A stretch of 64,000 bases of DNA, from positions 287,395 through 351,394 of the forward strand of contig JACEEZ010023494.1 in NCBI GenBank assembly GCA_016584305.1, written 5' to 3'. The notes below the pieces were generated by a model that saw only the letters and a list, made by a program, of their open reading frames with translations, did no database searches and was not told where the DNA came from. This DNA comes from Chionoecetes opilio. Taxonomy: Eukaryota; Arthropoda; Malacostraca; Decapoda; Majidae. This document shows, in pieces, positions 21,548 to 34,400 of the stretch (its first letter is position 1; each line of letters begins with the position of its first letter). Position numbers and translations under genes: made by a program.

Positions 21548-24500
21548 CTGTAAGAACAAAGAAAATTATGTTGTGCGTCATATTTTTTTCTGTATACAAA
21601 GCATAATACAAACAAATAAAAAGATAAACATAAAGGAGCCACATCAAACAAAAATAAATACTGTGCCTTTAACAAGGTCAAATCAATTCAATTCCCAAAG
21701 TGCCTTGATATTCTTCTGAAAGAATAATGAATGTGATAATTCTTAGTTTGTACATAAATATAGTTCTGTACAGAATGTTTAATCTATAATAACATAAGCG
21801 AAAGTGTGTGTGTCTGTCTGTCTGTGGGTCCGCTCTAGGTTCCACCCCCCGTGGCGGCATCCCATCATATGGCACAGTTTTGGAACCAGGTTGACCAGGG
21901 GAAGGTTTTAAGCCCACTTATGAGATGATCCGATAACTTTTTTTTCTTTTTTTTAGCAGCCTATTAGCGAGAATTGTGAAAAAAAAGTAGGTTGCGAGAA
22001 TTGAGGAAACCTTGATGTAGGGTGATGGGTAATGGGTGGAAGTGAATGGGTGGGGTGATGGGTAATAGGTGTGGGGTGATGGGTGAGTGAATGGGTGAGG
22101 GAATAGATGGGGGGTGATGGGTAATGGGTGAGTGAATGGGTGTGTGGTGATGGGTAATGGGTGAGTGAATGGGTGGGGGGTGATGGGTAATGGGTGAGAG
22201 AATGAGTGGGGGGTGATAGATAATGGGTGAGTGAATGGGTTGGAGGTGATGTGAATGGGTTGGCGTTAATACATACATTTTTACATCCATGATTTCAGGA
22301 AAGCTAGAAGGGGCTATCTGGAGAGTCTGTGTTTGGTGGGCCAAAGGCCCACCAATAGCCCTCCGCAGGAGTTAGCCAAAAAGTCCGCCCGGAGGGCGGC
22401 TTTGCGGCTAGTGTTTAATAAATGCGCTTAAATTTCAAACTACCTCTTCAGTTCCTGGCATAATAATCACCTGGTAAATTACAATTAGTTCAGGGTATTG
22501 GTTTAGTTACAACATTTTCAAAACAATTATCTATATTTCTTAATTAAAGAAAAATTTGCAATAAAACTTGTAGAAAATGTTGGCTTGCTATTGGATTGTG
22601 CATAAGTAATTTCAATTGGTTTTGATTTTTTTTTTTTTTTTAGTTTTTTGAAAATTATTGTCAACATCTAATAGAGCGTAAGCTACAATTATAGACAGGC
22701 GACAGTTATCGACACCTTTTCAGAAAAGTTACTCTCTGCGAACCCCCTTTAAACTTTAGTGGCTCTTTGGTCCTTTGCTTACAACATGTACTCACCCGGA
22801 CCGTTTCTAGACCTATCATGCAACTCTACTGCTAACCCACCGTGTAGACGAGCTTGAAATGTTTTATGCTGCTACTGCACAAATCACCGAATCGTGCTTC
22901 TTAACAGGTACGTTAACGCACATAGCCATGGATGTGTTTGTTTATTCCAAGTCGGAGTGAAAAATCTACTGTTTTTAGTTGATAATTTACAAAAGTAAGT
23001 GTCATACGAATGCCATGGGTGCAGTTTGTCTTTCTGTGATGACCTATATGTGTACTATCGGGGGTGTCGATAATTGTATACATGAATATGGAAGTGCTAT
23101 AGTTGTCGACAGTATACAAAACATTGTTTTTCAAAGTGAATTTACGATGTAGCTTTTGGAGATAATTGTACGTCTCACTCATCACCCATCACCGTCGGTG
23201 CCGACGAACATTACCGGCGAGCAATGCCGTTGCCAGTGTTGTGTGCACACTTAACGGTTTTGAAAAGAAAAAAAAAAGCTTGTCTGAATATACATCTGTA
23301 TATTCAGATGTATTGTACTGTACAAAAAATACACATCTGTATACAGACATGTGAATAATGTTTCATTATGGTTACAGTACTTTGTCGGCTTACTTCATTC
23401 TGTAAATACTTGGACATACAATTACCTTGCTGTCAGTTACGTTTTTGGTTCACTTTGTAGGATTTTGCTTGTAATAAAAAAAAAAAAGGTTAGACTGTCG
23501 ATAACTGTGTCAGGATTTCCCTTTCTTTGACTTGTCATGCCACGTGACAGACACGTGACTTTGCCCCGTGATGCCTCGTTTTCTACTCTACATACAAGCC
23601 GCTTGTAAACCATGTGTGTGTTGATACTGCTGAAAACACTTAAACCCCCCTAGGCTAAACTTTTGTCTAAGACTGTCCATAATTGTACCAGACGCTCTAA
23701 ATAACTTATCAAAATCATCGGATTATCGTGATCAAAGTTAACTTATTAGCTATGGTGCCCATCACTTCACTCAGGTATTCTTTTTCATCTTATTGTTTAG
23801 CACTACACAGTGCTGGCCGGCTACACAATTTCAATAAGGCAGCAAAAATTGTTATTTTTGGCCCCTCATGTCCAACAAAAAAACTAATACAAGTAAAACA
23901 AAATAAACATGAACTGATTTCCCTTACAATTCATGATATTTAACCCCTTCACACCCAGATTTTTCCTTTGCTATAAAAAATTGTATATTGTTAGCCATTA
24001 AATTACGAAAACTAACTTAATATACCAAATAAGTTAGTCGACAAGGATACTAAACAGGTCATATTTATAAAATACTACTGCTTATATTCACTAAAAATTG
24101 TATATTGGTAGCAAAATTACAATGGAAATTACGTTATGGGTCTCAAGGGGTTAACAATAAAAACAGAACCGGGCTAACAGAACAATGGCAACCAAGGACA
24201 AACAACAGGATGTTACGAACCACATACTTATTGAGAGTGTGTCTTGACATCAGCTTGGTTCCAGTAACATGCCTTGGGACAACAAGGATCCAGGCAGTGA
24301 AAAAGATGGTTGCTCCAGACACCATCACCTATGCAGGAGTAAAATAGGGTATTAAAACATGTTTTTACTCGCTGCATCTGGTAATTGAGATGAAGGTGGA
24401 GGGGTGAAAACACCACTTAAAACTTATTGATAAAATACTGATGAGTTCAAATTTTACATGTTCGAATTAGAGAGGGTTTACTGTACTTAGATATAGTCTA

Positions 24501-27404
24501 TCTTATATAATATGGTCAAAATGCCCAGTGGTCACGTGCTGTTGATTTAATTAGTCTAGCCAAACCAGCACTAAAAGTGAATTAAAAAGTTAAATTAAAA
24601 GAGTGTTTACACACAGTATCATTAGGTGGTTTGGTGAGCTGGAAACATGACACAAGGGCAAGATGAAAAACTAGGGATATTATGAGGGTAAGCTAAATGC
24701 AATGATTGCAAAATTTAAGTAGGCCAATGTGGATATGTGAATATTATAGCAGTCACATGTATAATGTAATACCAGTCACATATACTTCCCATGGCTTATT
24801 TCCAAACCTTATGTGCACATGCATGTTATATAGCAACACTGTATTCTAACAGTGGCACCACTGTACACGCCCAAGGAATCACACTACGCCTTGGGCAGTT
24901 GGGCGCGCTCCGTCGAGCTGATCCCACCGACGTGTCTGTCGGTAGCTCTCTCTGTACTCCCCCGTTGTACCCTAAGAATATAGACCCTAAGGAAGAAACC
25001 CTCGTTTCCTTCAAAGAACCTACGAACACTCATCACTGCATTCTTCACCCACAACCTTAACTCACAGCCAATATTACAATATTTGAAGAAGGAAAGCATG
25101 GAGACTGGAGAGGACTGGAAGATGTTTGAATGAGGTGCATGGAAAGGGACATATGGAAGCTTCTGTTGTGGCCACCTCATTGAGAGAGTTCTAGTAACAA
25201 AACTCAACGTGTGAGGACATCTGCCATGGTCATCCCCTTGAGGGTTATGAGAACCAGGCATTAGAAAAAATAGATACTGAGACACATAAGTTTCTTTGTA
25301 GGACTATCCTTCTGCAAGCAGAATTTTTTAATAATGAAGATAAAAGAAAACACATCAACATACCTGAAGGGAATTAAAATCCTTATTTGACATCAGTTGT
25401 TTTGATGAGCAAAGTGCCAAAAGACCAACCCACATGAAGCTTGTTATAGCATCGGACACCTGGAAAGACGAAAAACCATCATTTGATAACAAGTTCAGCC
25501 AGCGTAAAGGGTCTGTCCGTGATGGGAAGGGAGTAAAAAAGTTCTACATGGAATCATTTAGGTTTAGGCTATCATCTGATAATTTTATAGCATCACATTT
25601 AACCCCTTCATGCCCAGATATTTCCTTTGCTATAAAAAATTGTATGTTGTCGAGGCATAAAATTACGAAACGTAACTAAATATATCAACTTAGCTAGTGG
25701 ACAAGGATACTAAACAGGTCAATCTATAAAAAACATTGGTTATATTCATTTAAAATTATCTAATGATGGTCAAATTACAATGGAAATTACGTTTTGGTCC
25801 TCAAGGGGTTAAATTTCCAGAGTTGTAACAATCAAGTGCAGCATCACTCACATTCCATGGCCAACAATGCACACGCTAATCAATACTTTCATCCATTTCA
25901 GATCAATGCGACCTCTAACATTTTCCATTTCCATTTTAATATTTCAGTATTCGAGTGAAGTGAGTGCATAAATTATGTCAAGACAAGTGACAATCAAGGA
26001 AAGAGGTGAGCAGGTAAAGTCATGTGCAGTATTCTTCATTAGTTCATCTTTTTTGTTAAGACTTATTAGACTACTGCCAAAAACTCTGGAAAATTATAAA
26101 TGATTTACTATTCAGAGTTTAAGGGGAGAGTCCGCCGTGAAAATATGAAAATAATTTTTTTAAATACGAATTTGAGTTATATGGTCTATGGCAACACCCT
26201 ATCCTTTGGCTTTCGAATGGTAGATTTTTTTTCAGTCGGACATAAATTTAAATGCCCATAGCGAGGGGCATTTAAATTTTCAAAACTTGTAATTTTTTTT
26301 TTTTTATTATTTTTGAATTTTTTTTGGATAATTTTCCCATATATCAAAACTAAGCCTTTAAAAAAAAAAAAAACCCAGCAATCTTCAGGGTGAAGTTTGT
26401 TACCCAATGGTAACAATTCTGGAACATAATTTTGGATATGAAAAGTGCAACCTGTTCACAAATTTTTTTGGAACAAATGTATACATCCAAAAAGGACCAG
26501 AAAAGAGAGAAAAGAGAAGAATTACACCGAAGACAATAAACAAGAAGAGGAAGACAAACAAAGGAATTCCAACCGAAAACTATGCACCTGGTGAATTTTG
26601 ATCGAACCTTTCAACAATGAGGGGCGTGGCGCGCCCTGACACCCTCGCCTTTGAGCGATTAATTAATACCTTTATAAGGGGGGACAAGGTGCCAGATCCT
26701 TTTATGCATGCATTGATATGTGATTACTGATCCCATAAAATTCATATGAAAGTAGCATTGACAGTATAGTACCTTCACTGGAGCGCAGAAACTTTAGCAA
26801 AACTTCAAATGCGTTTTCCTCAAAACTAGTATAAAATGAACATAAAATTATTCTCTGCCTTTAAACAAGGGTACTAATATACACAACATTTAAATTATTC
26901 ATGACCGTAGATGCAATTTTTAATTCACGGCGGACTCTCCCCTTAATGCAATCACTTACAAAAAATAGCAAAACAATATCACAATGAGAAAACAGGCAGT
27001 TATCATATTAATATTTAATAAAACACCAATATTCTCACCAATAATATTTCCTTTCCAGAGCCAAATATGCTGAGGAGGAGGAGTGCCAGGCCTGCAATGA
27101 CTAGGGGGGAGGTGAAGAGGTACAGGGCCTCCAGATGCTGCTCCAGACCCAAGCCAAAGTCTAAGTCCACCAAGTGCTTGCCGGAGTCTTGCTGCAGGTG
27201 GTGGAGGTGGCTCAGGAACAGCGCCATGGAGATCAGCAGCCCCATGAGGCGAAGCAGGTGCAGGAAGAATGAGGTGCCTCGGGAACCCTTGTGAGAATTC
27301 TGAAAAAAGATGAAATACATTCTTATTTTTCAGCAACATTAATGAAGTTGTTTAATATATATACACATATACACACACACACACACACACATATTATATT
27401 ATAT

Positions 27405-27484
<80 letters not shown>

Positions 27485-27535
27485 GAATATAATATCGGGG
27501 CCTGACCTGATGTATGTGTGTGTATATATATATAT

Positions 27536-27606
<71 letters not shown>

Positions 27607-30600
27607 CATACAGGTTGAAGTTCCCAAACTCGGCATCCCAAGACTCGGCAACACCCAAAACTCGGCATCCCAAGACTCGGCAACACCCAAAACTCGGCTA
27701 TCGTTCCGGATTTTCCAAATCACGGCAGAACACCCAAAACCCGGCGCGTAGTTGCCGGGTCGGCCGCTAGGTGCCACCACACTAGGCCGCTTGGTTTCTC
27801 CCGCCGATTTGTTTGTTGTTATTGTTCAGTGGTGTTGTGACTAGAGTTGTGTACACTGTTATTTTGTGTACTTCTACAGGTCTGTTATTGGTATTATGGC
27901 TCCCAAACGTCCAGGAACACCTACTGGTGGAAGTGAAAAGAAAAGGAAGAACAATGTGTTAACTATTTCTGAGAAAATTGACCTTTTGAAGTAGTTGGAT
28001 GGCTTTTTTTCCCCTTAATATATCTACGTTCTAAAAGTCGGAAAATTACACTACTCGGCTCGGCGCTGGTCCCGAGGTTGCCGAGTTTGGGAACTTCAAC
28101 CTGTATATATATAATTATATATATATATACAGAGATTACAGATCACGTGTAAATGATAGGGGCGAGATGGACAATCAATATCACCATGGTTATTCAACCT
28201 GTTTATGGAGCTGGGGTCAGAGAAATGAAAGCAAGGGTTGAAATGTTGGTATAAAGATGAGTCCAGATAAGGCAAAATGGAAGCTGCCATTCCGTGCATC
28301 TTCCTGCACGAAGATGACACTGCAATACCATCAAGGTGCTAATCTTTACACAAATTGGTAACTGATTTTAGTGCTGTTTGTATGAGAACACAATGTTTTT
28401 GTGGAAAAACTTTCCATGTGAAAAAAAAAAACGGGAAGTTTGATTTAATGGAGAAGCAATTTATGAAAACTAGATCAAATACAAATAAGATTAAATCATC
28501 TCCTCCACTTATAGCAGACATTTAGTCTACAAAACACCACTCACCACCACCAGTTTGGCCTTGTTCTCTGCCGTCCATTTAAGCCTCCATGAGATCAGCT
28601 TAGGCTTCAGCCAGGAATCTTGCTTGCCCAGTGTTTGATGCAGTGTTGCTTCACATGCTCGGCACAGGCCATACGTCCTTTCAAGTCTCTTTCTGGAAGA
28701 AAATGAAAATATGATGAAATTTCATGGCATTCATTAAGCGTGACTGTGATTTTAGTTGTTAGTAGATTTTAGTTTAGTTTAGTTACTATTTGCTAGGGTT
28801 GTAGCAGATAGTGATTAGGCGGGATGACCGGATACCTCCTTCTCCTGCTCCTCCTTTACTCTGATATCCGAATCCGGCCACCAAGATTGTCCGCATATCC
28901 GGTATCAGGTTAACCGGCCAAGAGCAATTTGCCGGATATCCGGACAATCTTGGTGGCCGGATTCGGATATCAGAGTAAAGGACGAGCAGGAGAAGGATGA
29001 GCAGGGGAAGGAGGAGCAGGAGCAGGTGGGGGACAAGCAGGAGAAGGAGGAGCAGGAGAAGGAGGAGCAGGAGGGGGACGAGCAGGAGAAGGAGGAGCAG
29101 GAGGGGGACGAGCAGGAGAAGGAGGAGCAGGAGCAGGAGGAGGAGCAGGAGAAGGAGGAGAAGGAGGAGGAGCAGGAGGGGGACGAGCAGGAGAAGGAGG
29201 AGCAGGAGGGAGGAGCAGCAGGAGGAGGAGCAGTAGGGGGACGAGCAGGAGGGGGACGAGCAGGAGAAGGAGGAGCAGGAGGGGGACGAGCAGGAGGGGG
29301 ACGAGGGGGAGGAAGAAGAAGAAGAAGAAGGTGGTGGTGGTGGTGGTGGTAAAGAAGGAAAGGAAGAGGTAGGAGTTAGCAGCAGCTTTGAGTTATGAAG
29401 AATAGAACCTACATAGTTCTATTCTTCATAACTCTAAGCTGCTGCTAACTCCTACCTCTTCCTGTCCCTGCTGCCCTTATTAGGCTTTGTTGCAATTATG
29501 TGTTTTAGAAGAAAATTTATATTGCCACCCTCCCTGTTTTGCGTGCACCTTCATCTGTATATCACTCAGGGTGATGGAGCTGAAGAGTATAACAATGAAA
29601 ATCCAGACCCTCACACCACCAGCCATGCCAGGACCCGGCGCCACCAAGACCCCCAAGGAGGGCACCAAGGCAGGCTGTTGTGCCTTCGTGCGCGCCTTCC
29701 TCAGGATGTTCAAAAGGAAGAAGCGAGCACATCACACCTCCTGCGGGCGCCTGACGGAGCCTGCGATCGAGGACCCTGTTGTGGAGGAGTCCCCGGGGCC
29801 TGACCAGCAGTCTGCCCTGCTGGACCATGCACCAGAAGAGCTGGTGAAGAAGTGGGAAATAGAGCGTGTCGAGGAGGAGCAGGTGGAGGAAGTATTGGAT
29901 GTGCAGAAGACGGTTGAGACGGAGACGGAGTCGGGTGTGATAAGGCGTGTTGAGGAGGAGCAGGAGGAACAGGAGATGCAAGAGGAGGAGCCTGTTGTGG
30001 CAGAGCAGGTTCCGGAAGACTCATCACTGAAGGTTCCTGACGCCGACGAGTCTGATCTCGACGAAAATATCGCCGACGATTCAGACTCTGAGGAGTCGTC
30101 TTCAGATGAGTCTGCCAAGCCTGCACCGCCAGTCAAGAACTAGCGAGGCAAGGCCCATAACAACAGAGCCAAGATGAACGGGCCCTCAGCCGGGCCCGAG
30201 CTGCTGCTGCGGCCACGCGGCGCTGTCATCACCTTCTGCAGCGACGTGGTGGACCCGCCCGCCACCCTCCTCATGGGCTCCGACAAGCATGAGAACGACC
30301 ACCTCCTGGCGCAGGCCACTGACTGCCTCGTGTTCTTTCATGTGGACGCCCTGCCCTCGGCCCACGTGTACCTCCAGCTGGAGCCCGGCCAGGCCCTGCG
30401 CGACGTGCCCCGCATCCTTCTGAACGACGCGGTGCAGCTGTGCAAGGCCAACAGTGCCACGGGCAACAGGCTGGGCAAAGTGGTTGTGGTGTACACGCTG
30501 GGATCAAACCTGAGCAAGACCCGCCACATGAAGGCCGGCGAGGTGGGCTTCGTCTGCGACCGGGAGGTGCACAAGATTCTTGTCTCCAAGCGGGACGACA

Positions 30601-31336
30601 AGATCATTGACCGCCTCAACAACACCAAGAGGAAGGTCCTCTCACGTAAGTCGGAGCAGGGAGAAGCAGCAGCGAGCCAATGAAAGGCAGCGGCAGAAGA
30701 CCGAGGCGAAGTTAAAGAAAAGATAGCAGAAGCAGGAGCAGCAGGACGAGGCCCCTGCCCCTGAGGGGTCACTTGACCACGCGTGGGGCATCGAGGTGCA
30801 GCAGCGTCCCGCCGCCTGCACCGCCGGCAAGCCGCGACGCAGGCGACGGGAGTGGCGCGAGGAGGAGAGCTCAGACGAAGAGTGTGGCGATGAAAAGGAG
30901 CAGGAGTAGGAAACAACGGAGAAGGAGACCACTCTGCCGGAAACAGTGACGACGCGCTGCTTCCCGGTGAGTGTAGAGAAGAGAAGCGTGCTGCAGGGCT
31001 GCCGCACCACGGTGGAGCGACGCTTTGACGTGCGCGTGCAGCCTCCACGCAAGGGCGAGAACGAGGGCCGCGGCACCGTCACGGGGGCTCCCGACGACGT
31101 GGCTTACGCCCTCGATGAGCTCAAAAAGCTGCTGTTTCCTGAAAAGCAGAAGGCGAAGGCAGCAGCCGCACCTCAGAACAACAAGGGCAGCAAAAGCGGC
31201 AAGGGCAGAGAGGCTAAGGGAGCCAACACCAAGGGCTCCTCCACACAGAAGAGAAAGCAGTGATTACCCAGGCCCGCGGTGCCACACTGTGAGGAGTGAG
31301 ACCAAACTTTCGCCGATTCACACCGCTATAAAACAA

Positions 31337-31416
<80 letters not shown>

Positions 31417-34400
31417 CAAAATTAAAATAACGAAATGAAAGTGCATGGCAGTGAAGAGGGAGCCTCACTTCATTACTACAACAGTACAATATAGTTTAAA
31501 GTTTCCAAAGTTGTGTTTGTATTCTTTACTTTGTTTGCGTGGCGACCCTCGTGATGCGTGTGGTGACCAAGCACGTCACGGCGATGGCTGTGTTCTGCAT
31601 CACTTGTCTGTGTTCTATGCTTACAAGTTATATCTGTGTGTTCTGTGTCCGTCTGTATGTGAGGCAATCAACTTTTAAGTGTTCATCATTATGTTTGTCA
31701 GTATTGTTTTTGTCACTATAATAAATAAACCCAACAAATCAATTATTCTTTCCCTTCCTTCTTCCTCCATTCGCTTTCCCTTCCTGCCCCACTCCCTCAA
31801 CACACTCCCAAACCGTCACTTCTCTGCCAGTGTTCCTTCCTCCTCACCTTTATCCACTATCACCTGCTTCCTTATTCTTACCACAACATTACCACACTGC
31901 TCCCATTTCTTCATCACCTCTTTTTCTCCTTTACTTTTTTTGTTTTTTCCTTCTACTTCAATTCCTTCTGCATGATAATAATAATAATGATAATAATGAT
32001 AATTATGTTATTTATAAAGGCCTATCAGGCTCCTTCGAGGGTGACGTCGGCGATGGAACTTCTGTGATTGGCTCCGGTGTGGCGGTAGAGAAGATCCGCT
32101 GTGACGGTTGGTCCAGCACAGGCGCAGAATTTGGTATTTTCTAATCTAACCAAACCTTACCTTACCTAACCTAACCTAATTTACTTAGACCGACTTCGAG
32201 TTCAACTGGTTTAATCTCATTTATTTCTTTAGATTAATTATATTTTTTAAACAGTTGTAATCCATTATTAGTCTAGTGTCCAGAAAAGAGGTAAAAAAAA
32301 GTGACCCTTAAGTGAATGAAGTGAGCTACAGTGCAAAGAAGTGACATGTAACCAGCAGGACACTATCTGGGATAAGCAGGGAGACAGTCTGCCGCTGGCC
32401 AATCAGAGACAAGATGGAGCAGCCCGCCCAGTGTTACCATGTCCGCGTGAATGCAGGAAACAAAGTATTTTACTCACGGTAGGTGAAATAGACTAGTGAA
32501 GAAAATATACCACTAAAACCCCCTAAAATAAATAAAAGCATCAGCAGAGCATAGGACTTTGTTACTTGCATCCTAAACACTTTTTCTTTATGTTTAATGT
32601 CACTTTTTCCCATAATATTTTATGAGGTTAGACGGCCGATGATACGCTTTCCTTAACACTATGATTTGTAAAAAGATATGTATTTGTAAGAAATGACATA
32701 TTTTTTTATCTTAACCACATTTTGTCATACCTGTAATCTTCAATTTCTTTGTCATAGTTGTCAGGGTGAATGGGAGTGTAGTCTGCCAGAGCACGAACTT
32801 TGAGGGCTTGGTTGAGGTTGCAGGTCTGACAGAATCCATTCCCCAGGGCTAGTTTGAGTTGATTCCCACTGCTCCCTTCTTTGTGCTTCCGCGAGGTTAC
32901 ATTCAAGCTCTCGCAGTACTGGGCTGGTAGATCTCGATTGTAGTCCCCATCCTGGAGGCAAAAATAGGTGAAAGTCTCTCATTGCTGATTTTTTCTTTAT
33001 GAGAACTCAAGTCAGCATCAAACTCAATGAATTGTGAAAATTATTCATAAAACCAGATGTTAACTTGGCTCCAAAACTCTTTAGTTTTCTTACATTTTGA
33101 GTAGGCTAAGAATATGAAATGGTACATTAACTTACATGATATTACAAATGGGAGGCTCAAGACATTTGTTTTTGGATCAATTGCAATTATAATGATGCAG
33201 GACAATGCTGTGATGATCGTATAATAAGCCTCCCAATATACATATATACACACATAGTTTTATACTCCAAAAGCTGATTAAGAAATCTGGATATCAGACG
33301 ACAAGCAGAGAACATTCAGCATGATTTGTTTATATTTTCAGGCAACAGCTGGACACTCCTTGCTTATAGTCTGTAGAAACTTTTTGTTTGCCCTTTTGAT
33401 GCTTCCCAATGGAGCAAAAAATGTAATGCGAAATGGTGATCAGGATTCTAAGGTATATACACAAAATATTGCCTATGTTTGAAAATGTGAAATAACTGAA
33501 TAAATTGGAGGAGTATTAGCCAGGGTTTTGCATGACCAGGAAGCAATCAGCCCCTCCATCGTTTAGCCCTGATCTGCTTTCATGCATGCTGGGATGAAAA
33601 GTTCAAAGTACTTTCTTTAGATGGTAAAACAGTATGAATCTTTAAAACAGCCATGAGTCTACAGAATAAGCATTACAGATCAAGTCACTGTACAGTGAAA
33701 TGCATTGAGACCAAAATGTACGACAAAATTTTCTAAAGTGAATCCAGATCACAATTAGCCTTGCCTAAGTCTACTAAGTCAATGTTATAGTACACAACAT
33801 GAACTGTTACTGAACAGACTAGTACACTTAGTTCCTTACCTCTGTAAAACCATTATACTGCTGACACGCTGGACAGTACCAACTCTCTCGCAGCCTGAAT
33901 GCTACTTTGGTGTCCTTGTTGCAAAACCAGCAGTTGACTTTGACAGGATAATGGGGCCTGAAAAAGAGTATTCAATACATAATGTCAACCACCAAAGAAG
34001 CCTGCAAGTCATTGCATTGATATCTGAGGTGCTCAGCAGATAATGGCAAACCCTGCATTTTTCAACGTCGTTTATTAGACGTCCAACTCAACAGGAACTA
34101 AGTGATTCACGGAGAGATGCCACCGAGCGCCTAACTTCTGATCTTTCTATAATTTCTGATTGGGGCAAAGCAAACCTTGTTTTGTTCAATGCCTCAAAAA
34201 CCCAATTTCTTCACCTATCTACTCGACAAAACCTACCAGATAACTATCCCCTCTTCTTCAATGACACTCAACTGTCTCCTTCTTCTACAATGAACATTCT
34301 AGGACTATCCTTTACTAAAAATCTGAACTGGAAATCTCACATCTCATCTCTTGCTAAAACAGCTTCTAAGAAGTTAGGCACGTGCTGTGGCGTCTGCGTC

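Larger units (their letters stand above)
29463..31371 (+). pseudogene. Intronless CCDC25-like retrocopy with poly(A) tract
   Basis: A GC-rich, intron-free transcript-like stretch lies antisense within TMEM201 intron 3 (between exons 4 and 3). It contains an acidic open frame (29487-30143), a CCDC25/NFACT-R frame in the same phase after one stop (30174-30683), and a further tail in another phase with two in-frame stops (to 31263). It ends in A(n) at about 31343-31371, followed by (AAT)n. Lack of introns, the terminal A tract and a broken C-terminal frame indicate a processed retrocopy. Strong GC bias in third positions contrasts with the AT-rich surroundings. Possibly it still expresses the intact first two frames. 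Confidence 0.75.

Noticed and set aside
28997..29352. Asp/Glu/Gln/Lys-rich frame as a possible acidic protein
   Set aside because: Simple GAGCAGGAG minisatellite open in several frames; no start context or neighbouring exon.
29562..30136. Three minus-strand frames of about 135 codons opposite the retrocopy
   Set aside because: Shadows of GC-rich coding sequence on the plus strand; only the plus-strand frame gives recognisable CCDC25 sequence.
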